In this document: positions 1 to 3,669 of the stretch, piece after piece
Layout of the letters: each line of letters opens with the position of its first letter
Position numbering within the stretch: position 1 is the first letter of the stretch
NCBI GenBank assembly: GCA_022560715.1
Contig: JADFSQ010000159.1
Location: forward strand, 1-5,544
Origin: Bacteroidota bacterium
Lineage (GTDB): Bacteria > Bacteroidota > Bacteroidia > Flavobacteriales > Flavobacteriaceae
Direction: 5' to 3'
DNA length: 5,544 nt
Made by a program: the position numbers and the translations under genes
Notes under the pieces: generated by a model
Seen by the model: only the letters and a program-made list of their open reading frames with translations
The model's database searches: none
What the model was told of the DNA's origin: nothing

Positions 1-11
1 GTTCTGACAAT

Positions 12-34
12 AAACAGACGAAAAAAAACAGACG
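12..34. repeat. Short direct repeat downstream of the activator gene
   Basis: AAACAGACG occurs at 12-20 and again at 26-34, separated by five A residues. On the leftward transcript this gives a T-rich stretch about 30-50 nt past the activator stop codon. I see no GC-rich stem before it, so I do not call a terminator. The rest of positions 1-64 shows nothing recognisable. Confidence 0.4.
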
Positions 35-64
35 GGTGTGTGTCAAGAGTGGAGGTTTGAACCA

Positions 65-1042
65 TTACTCCGACCGGGTCAGGCCGTACTCTTTGATCTT
101 GGCACGGAGGGTGTTGCGGTGCATCCCCAATCGTTCGGCGCACTCAGACATATTCCATCCCAACTGCTCAAGACAAAAATTGATATGTTCTTTTTCTACC
201 TCGGCCATAGGGCGAATCTTTTGCCGAGAGGAGACACCGCCGCTTCCCGAGACGCTGCCGGAGCCTAAGGACAGGCCGGTTAGTTCTTTCTTGGTAATAC
301 GATCGGAACGCGAAAGTATTATCGCCCGTTCAATCATGTTCTGCAATTCCCGCACATTACCCGGCCAGGAGTATTCACGCAATAATTGCAATACCCCAGG
401 CTCAAACATCTTAAGCGGTTTGCCTTCACGAGCTCCAAGCTGTTTCAAGAAATTCTCTGCCAATTCGTCAAGCTCTTCAATGATCTCTCTAAGCGGAGGC
501 ATGCGCAAAGGCAATACATTCAGACGGAAATACAAATCTTGACGGAACGTGCCCTTTGCCACTTCCGCGGGTAAATCACGATTCGTAGTTGCAATAACAC
601 GAACATCAACGGTTCTACTTGTGCTTGAACCTACGCGTTCAAAAGTTCGCTCTTGCAATATTCTTAGTAACTTGGCCTGTGTTGTTGGCGAAACTTCACT
701 TATCTCATCAAGCAGCAGAGTTCCACCATCCGCAAGTTCAAAGCGACCTTTGCGAAGTTTGTCCGCACCAGTAAACGCACCTTTTTCGTGACCAAACAAC
801 TCGCTATCTATTGTGCCTTCGGGAATTGCACCACAGTTTACGGCAATGTATTTTGAGTGTTTTCGATGTGAAAGTTGATGTATGATTTTTGGGATACTCT
901 CTTTACCAACACCACTTTCGCCTGTAACTATAACCGAAATATCTGTTGGTGACACCTGAATCGCTTTTTCTATAGCACGATTTAAAGCAGTATCATTTCC
1001 AATAATTCCGAAACGTTGTTTTATAGCTTGTACTGATTCCAT
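65..1042 (-). CDS. Sigma-54-dependent AAA+ transcriptional activator with Fis-type HTH, apparently chimeric
   Basis: This 325-residue bacterial enhancer-binding protein would use ATP hydrolysis to open promoters bound by sigma-54 RNA polymerase. There is no N-terminal receiver or sensor domain; the AAA+ domain starts almost at once, as in PspF. Visible motifs are Walker A GESGVGKE (41-48), the sigma-54-contacting GAFTGA loop (88-93), Walker B GGTLLLDE (106-113), sensor I ATTNRD (151-156), candidate arginine fingers R167 and R173 in FRQDLYFR, and sensor II WPGNVREL (226-233). A Gly/Ser-rich linker (about 256-275) leads to a Fis-like helix-turn-helix (about 290-321, key residues GMHRNTLR). The start MESVQAIKQRF matches what I recall of flavobacterial homologues, which lie directly downstream of miaB as here. 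Residues 1-93 read as flavobacterial. From residue 94 on, the flavobacterial continuation (REGYFEVADGGTIFLDE-like) is replaced by DKLRKGRFELADGG, with higher GC and many CGT/CGC/CTT/CTG codons. All motifs are intact, so the product could work if real. Its targets are unknown. The gene call is firm; single-genome origin is doubtful. Confidence 0.88.
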   Translation of the reverse strand: MESVQAIKQRFGIIGNDTALNRAIEKAIQVSPTDISVIVTGESGVGKESIPKIIHQLSHRKHSKYIAVNCGAIPEGTIDSELFGHEKGAFTGADKLRKGRFELADGGTLLLDEISEVSPTTQAKLLRILQERTFERVGSSTSRTVDVRVIATTNRDLPAEVAKGTFRQDLYFRLNVLPLRMPPLREIIEELDELAENFLKQLGAREGKPLKMFEPGVLQLLREYSWPGNVRELQNMIERAIILSRSDRITKKELTGLSLGSGSVSGSGGVSSRQKIRPMAEVEKEHINFCLEQLGWNMSECAERLGMHRNTLRAKIKEYGLTRSE

Positions 1043-1068
1043 ATTTATTTCCCACGAAAGTGGGAATC
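1043..1068 (-). repeat. 26-nt hairpin element abutting the activator start codon (copy 1)
   Basis: The 26 bases before the activator ATG contain a perfect 7-bp stem, TTCCCAC (1049-1055 on the plus strand) and GTGGGAA (1060-1066), with a 4-base loop that is GAAA on the plus strand and TTTC on the mRNA strand. It covers the ribosome-binding region. It is identical at 21 of 26 positions, without gaps, to the bases preceding the miaB ATG. Confidence 0.75.
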
Positions 1069-1094
1069 TTTTTAATTTATTAGTTTTTCATGAG

Positions 1095-1146
1095 ATTCCT
1101 GCCTTGTGTTTCCGCTAAAGCTTCAGCGGCATGTGGACGCAGGAAT
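1095..1146. repeat. Compound inverted repeat between miaB and the activator gene
   Basis: The outer arms ATTCCTGC (1095-1102) and GCAGGAAT (1139-1146) are perfect complements. Nested between them is a second hairpin with arms CCGCT (1112-1116) and AGCGG (1125-1129) around a short loop. It begins 5 bp after the miaB stop codon in the leftward transcript. No T-run follows on either strand, so it is not a standard terminator. It could act in mRNA processing or stability, or be a dispersed palindromic repeat with a nested insertion. Confidence 0.6.
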
Positions 1147-1151
1147 ACAGG

Positions 1152-2597
1152 TCAATTATTTTCAGAATATCCAACTGCCTCACCAATAAGCGTGGCACTT
1201 GTACATTCGGTTGTTTTTACATTCACAAAATCACCAATTTTATAGTGTTCCTTTGGAAATACTACAACTGTATTATGTTCGTTGCGTCCAGACCAATGTG
1301 CTGACGATTTTTTAGATTCTTTTTCAATCAAGACTTCTACAACTTTGTCTAAATCTTCTCGCGTTCTAAACATGCTGTGTTTTTGTTGCAATTGAAGGAT
1401 TTCATTAAAGCGTCGTTTTTTAACTTCTTCAGGCACATCGTCTTTCATTTTTCGTGCTGCAAGTGTTCCTGGTCGTTCTGAATAGGTAAAAATATAGCCA
1501 AAGGAGTATTTTACATAGTCCATTAACGATAATGTATCTCGATGGTCTTCTTCGGTTTCAGTAGGAAAACCGATAATTAAATCGTGGCTGATTGTACAAT
1601 CTGGAATAATGCGTTTAATATTGTCAATCAATTCAAAATATTCTTCACGTGTGTGTAAACGATTCATCGCTTTTAAAATACGATTGCTTCCGCTTTGAAC
1701 AGGAATATGAATGTAATTACAGATGTTGTTATATTTTGCCATGGTTTTAATAACATCTAACGAAATATCTTGAGGGTTTGACGTTGAAAAACGAATGCGC
1801 ATTTTTGGTTGCGCTTCTGCACAAAGGGATAATAATTGTGAAAAGTTAGTTGCTGTTGCTTGTTGAATTTCAGATGCTTTTGCAAAATCTTTTTTCAATC
1901 CGCCACCATACCAAAGATAACTGTCAACATTTTGACCTAATAAGGTGATTTCTTTATAGCCTTTGCTCCAAAGATCGTTTAATTCTTCAATAATACTTTG
2001 CGGATTTCTACTACGTTCGCGACCACGAGTAAAAGGGACTATGCAAAACGTACACATATTATCGCAACCACGAGTTATGGATATAAATGCAGTTACACCA
2101 TTACTGTTTAAACGAACGGGAGAAATGTCGCCATAGGTTTCGTCTTTAGAGAGGATAACATTAACGGCGTTTCTGCCATCTTCAACTTCGGCAATAAGGT
2201 TTGGTAAATCTTTATAAGCATCAGGACCAACTACGAGATCCACAATCTTTTCTTCTTCAAGAAATTTTTCTTTTAAGCGTTCTGCCATACAACCCAACAC
2301 GCCAACTTTCATTTTTGGGTTTATCTTTTTAACTGCATTGTATTTTTCTAAACGTTTTCTAATGGTTTGTTCTGCCTTATCACGAATAGAACAGGTATTT
2401 ACTAAAACCAAATCGGCATCTTCAAGATTTTGCGTGGTATTAAATCCTTCGTTTGCTAAAATAGAAGCCACAATTTCGCTATCGCTAAAGTTCATAGCGC
2501 AACCATAACTTTCTATAAAAAGTTTACGTTGGTTGTTTTCTTTGGCTTCTAAAACAAGGGTTTCGCCTTGTTTGTTTTGGTCTAATATCTTTTCCAT
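1152..2597 (-). CDS. miaB: tRNA-2-methylthio-N6-dimethylallyladenosine synthase MiaB
   Basis: MiaB is a cytoplasmic radical-SAM methylthiotransferase. It adds a methylthio group to C2 of i6A37 in tRNAs that read UNN codons, giving ms2i6A, which stabilises codon-anticodon pairing. The 481 residues show all three family domains. The N-terminal UPF0004 domain (about 26-140) has three cysteines for the auxiliary [4Fe-4S] cluster: C33 in ESYGC, C69 in NTCS and C103 in LGCMAER. The radical-SAM core (about 165-395) has the CxxxCxxC motif C178/C182/C185 in RGCDNMCTFC, followed by GQNVDSY and IGFPTET. A C-terminal TRAM RNA-binding domain spans about 411-476. The insert around residues 228-256 (WYGGGLKKDFAKASE) resembles flavobacterial MiaB as I recall it. 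The start fits the family and lies just downstream of a 26-nt hairpin-like element. A Bacteroidota promoter lies about 57 bp upstream. The gene is probably co-transcribed with the activator gene 109 bp downstream, since no promoter is visible between them. No lesion is seen. Confidence 0.97.
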   Translation of the reverse strand: MEKILDQNKQGETLVLEAKENNQRKLFIESYGCAMNFSDSEIVASILANEGFNTTQNLEDADLVLVNTCSIRDKAEQTIRKRLEKYNAVKKINPKMKVGVLGCMAERLKEKFLEEEKIVDLVVGPDAYKDLPNLIAEVEDGRNAVNVILSKDETYGDISPVRLNSNGVTAFISITRGCDNMCTFCIVPFTRGRERSRNPQSIIEELNDLWSKGYKEITLLGQNVDSYLWYGGGLKKDFAKASEIQQATATNFSQLLSLCAEAQPKMRIRFSTSNPQDISLDVIKTMAKYNNICNYIHIPVQSGSNRILKAMNRLHTREEYFELIDNIKRIIPDCTISHDLIIGFPTETEEDHRDTLSLMDYVKYSFGYIFTYSERPGTLAARKMKDDVPEEVKKRRFNEILQLQQKHSMFRTREDLDKVVEVLIEKESKKSSAHWSGRNEHNTVVVFPKEHYKIGDFVNVKTTECTSATLIGEAVGYSENN

Positions 2598-2623
2598 ATC
2601 TGTTTTCTACGAAAGTGGAAATC
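2598..2623 (-). repeat. 26-nt hairpin element abutting the miaB start codon (copy 2)
   Basis: On the coding strand this reads GATTTCCACTTTCGTAGAAA followed by ACAGAT and then the ATG. It matches copy 1 at 21 of 26 positions with the same distance to the start codon. Its stem (TTTCCAC with GTAGAAA) has one C/A mismatch, so it folds less well than copy 1. The conserved core is CCACTTTCGT. Confidence 0.7.
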
Positions 2624-2635
2624 TCATTGTTTGTA

Positions 2636-2649
2636 ATGATGTCAATCAT
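2636..2649. promoter_or_regulatory. Small inverted repeat at the predicted miaB transcription start
   Basis: ATGAT-GTCA-ATCAT is a 5-bp perfect inverted repeat with a 4-base centre, lying on the predicted transcription start of miaB. It could be a weak operator or a 5' mRNA hairpin. It is AT-rich and short, so chance is a real possibility. Confidence 0.25.
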
Positions 2650-2653
2650 CATG

Positions 2654-2686
2654 CAAAGATACAATTATTTTAAATATTATGACAAA
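2654..2686 (-). promoter_or_regulatory. Bacteroidota-type promoter of miaB
   Basis: Read on the minus strand, TTTG (2686-2683) is followed by 21 bases and then TATCTTTG (2661-2654). This matches the -33 TTTG / -7 TAnnTTTG consensus used by the primary sigma factor of Bacteroidota. Transcription would start near 2647-2650, giving a leader of about 50 nt before the miaB ATG. It probably also serves the activator gene downstream. Confidence 0.75.
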
Positions 2687-2692
2687 GTGTCA
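2680..2692. promoter_or_regulatory. Perfect dyad overlapping the miaB -33 box, possible operator
   Basis: TGACA-AAG-TGTCA is a perfect inverted repeat with a 3-base centre. It fully covers the -33 TTTG of the miaB promoter (2683-2686) and ends 15 bp before the -33 box of the divergent promoter. A dimeric regulator bound here would be expected to block miaB transcription. The sequence does not identify a binding protein. Confidence 0.4.
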
Positions 2693-2706
2693 GATTTAAA
2701 GTTTTA

Positions 2707-2738
2707 TTTGTAAAGTAGCTGTAAACCATTTACTTTTG
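2707..2738 (+). promoter_or_regulatory. Bacteroidota-type promoter of the membrane-protein gene
   Basis: TTTG at 2707-2710, a 20-base spacer, then TACTTTTG at 2731-2738, which fits TAnnTTTG. The expected start site is near 2743-2746, leaving a leader of only about 20-25 nt before the ATG at 2767. It diverges from the miaB promoter, with the two -33 boxes about 20 bp apart. Confidence 0.7.
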
Positions 2739-2766
2739 AGTACTAACATAAAATACTACTAACCTT

Positions 2767-3549
2767 ATGAATACAATTGATTATTTACAAGACAAAATAA
2801 ATAATGCAAAGGCATTAGATTTTGGAACCATTTTTAGTGCATCTATAGAGTTATTTAAAAAGACTTGGATGCAAGGGTTTTTATTGCAGATATTTAACAT
2901 TATAATTATGCTGCCATTAATTATTGTTCTATACATACCTTTAATTACTATGATGATTGCTGAAGTAAAAAGTGGAAACAGCAACCCTGAAATGTATAGT
3001 GATTTTTTTGCAGGAATGTCTTTTCTTTATATTCTCTTTGTAATTGTAGGTATTTTTGTTTTAGGAGCAGTTTCGGTAGCTTTAAATGCAGCCTTTTTTA
3101 GAATAATGAGAGCTTTAGATGAAGGTGAAACTATAAAGACATCAGACTTCTTTTGCTTTATTAATGGAAAATATTTAAGTAAAACTTTTATGTTAATGTT
3201 GGTTACTGTTTTGATAGCGATTCCTTCAGTATTATTATTTTATATTCCTTTAATTTATATGATGGTTCCTTTCTCACTTTTCGCATTAATTTTTGCGTTT
3301 AACCCAGAATTAAACGTTGGAGATATTGTAAAAATTAGTTTTAAATTAGGTCATAAAAAATGGTTACTCATTTTCGGGTTAATATTTGTTTGTTCATTAT
3401 TGGCTCAAGTTGTAGGTTTTATTTTATGTGGAATTGGTACTTTGTTTACTGTTGCATTTGTATATCATCCAACGTATTTAATATATAAGGAGGTTATTGG
3501 TTTTGATAATGATGATGAAATTAGCACCAATGGAGAAACAAATGAATAA
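2767..3549 (+). CDS. Polytopic membrane protein of unknown function
   Basis: The 260-residue protein is very hydrophobic and I cannot assign a function. Residues 1-33 are a polar, amphipathic-looking head. Long hydrophobic stretches follow at about 34-65, 80-112, 140-178 and 199-240, enough for five to seven membrane helices. The tail (about 246-260) is acidic: FDNDDEISTNGETNE. There is no signal peptide, lipobox or catalytic motif. The protein seems internally repetitive: VLYIPLITMM (54-63) recurs as LFYIPLIYMM (157-166), and an S-x-x-LF-KKTW element (25-34) is echoed by S-F-KLGHKKW (191-199). This suggests a duplicated helical unit like those in poorly characterised membrane-domain families of Bacteroidota. 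The start has a Bacteroidota promoter 28 bp upstream and no competing upstream start. The gene is monocistronic, with its own promoter and terminator. Low GC and codon use match miaB and topA, so it belongs to the flavobacterial core. Confidence 0.85.
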   Translation: MNTIDYLQDKINNAKALDFGTIFSASIELFKKTWMQGFLLQIFNIIIMLPLIIVLYIPLITMMIAEVKSGNSNPEMYSDFFAGMSFLYILFVIVGIFVLGAVSVALNAAFFRIMRALDEGETIKTSDFFCFINGKYLSKTFMLMLVTVLIAIPSVLLFYIPLIYMMVPFSLFALIFAFNPELNVGDIVKISFKLGHKKWLLIFGLIFVCSLLAQVVGFILCGIGTLFTVAFVYHPTYLIYKEVIGFDNDDEISTNGETNE

Positions 3550-3572
3550 AACTTAATAAATTATTAGATATT

Positions 3573-3599
3573 AAAAACCTGTCTCTGGCAGGTTTTTTT
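3573..3599 (+). terminator. Intrinsic terminator after the membrane-protein gene
   Basis: The stem AAAAACCTG (3573-3581) pairs perfectly with CAGGTTTTT (3589-3597) around a 7-nt loop (TCTCTGG) that can close further by one G-U and one C-G pair. The T-run continues to 3599. It starts 24 bp after the stop codon and separates this transcript from topA. Confidence 0.9.
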
Positions 3600-3619
3600 G
3601 TACCATTTTCAAAATTAAA

Positions 3620-3649
3620 TTTGATAATAAAAAAAATAATATACATTTG
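3620..3649 (+). promoter_or_regulatory. Bacteroidota-type promoter of topA
   Basis: TTTG at 3620-3623, an A-rich 18-base spacer, then TACATTTG at 3642-3649. The predicted start site near 3655 gives a leader of about 15 nt before the topA ATG at 3670. No GGAGG-like ribosome binding site is present; the leader is AT-rich, as is usual in this phylum. Confidence 0.7.
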
Positions 3650-3669
3650 TAGCCTTATAAAATAGAACT

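Noticed and set aside
21..34. A-run that would be a T-run on the leftward transcript, considered as a terminator for the activator gene
   Set aside because: No stable inverted repeat precedes it on the minus strand. Only a short direct repeat is present.
100..118. TGGCACGG...GTTGCGG, reminiscent of a sigma-54 -24/-12 promoter on the plus strand
   Set aside because: The spacing between the GG and GC elements is about three bases too long for a sigma-54 promoter, and the site lies inside the Fis-HTH coding region of the opposite strand with no gene downstream in that direction.
36..791. Plus-strand open frames at 36-542, 38-268, 386-574 and 549-791
   Set aside because: They are antisense shadows of the activator gene. 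Their translations show no recognisable domain, while the minus-strand frame has a full set of AAA+ motifs.
2741..2763. Direct repeat TACTAAC at 2741-2747 and 2757-2763 in the leader of the membrane-protein gene
   Set aside because: Seven-base repeats in such AT-rich leader DNA are expected by chance, and no supporting structure is visible.
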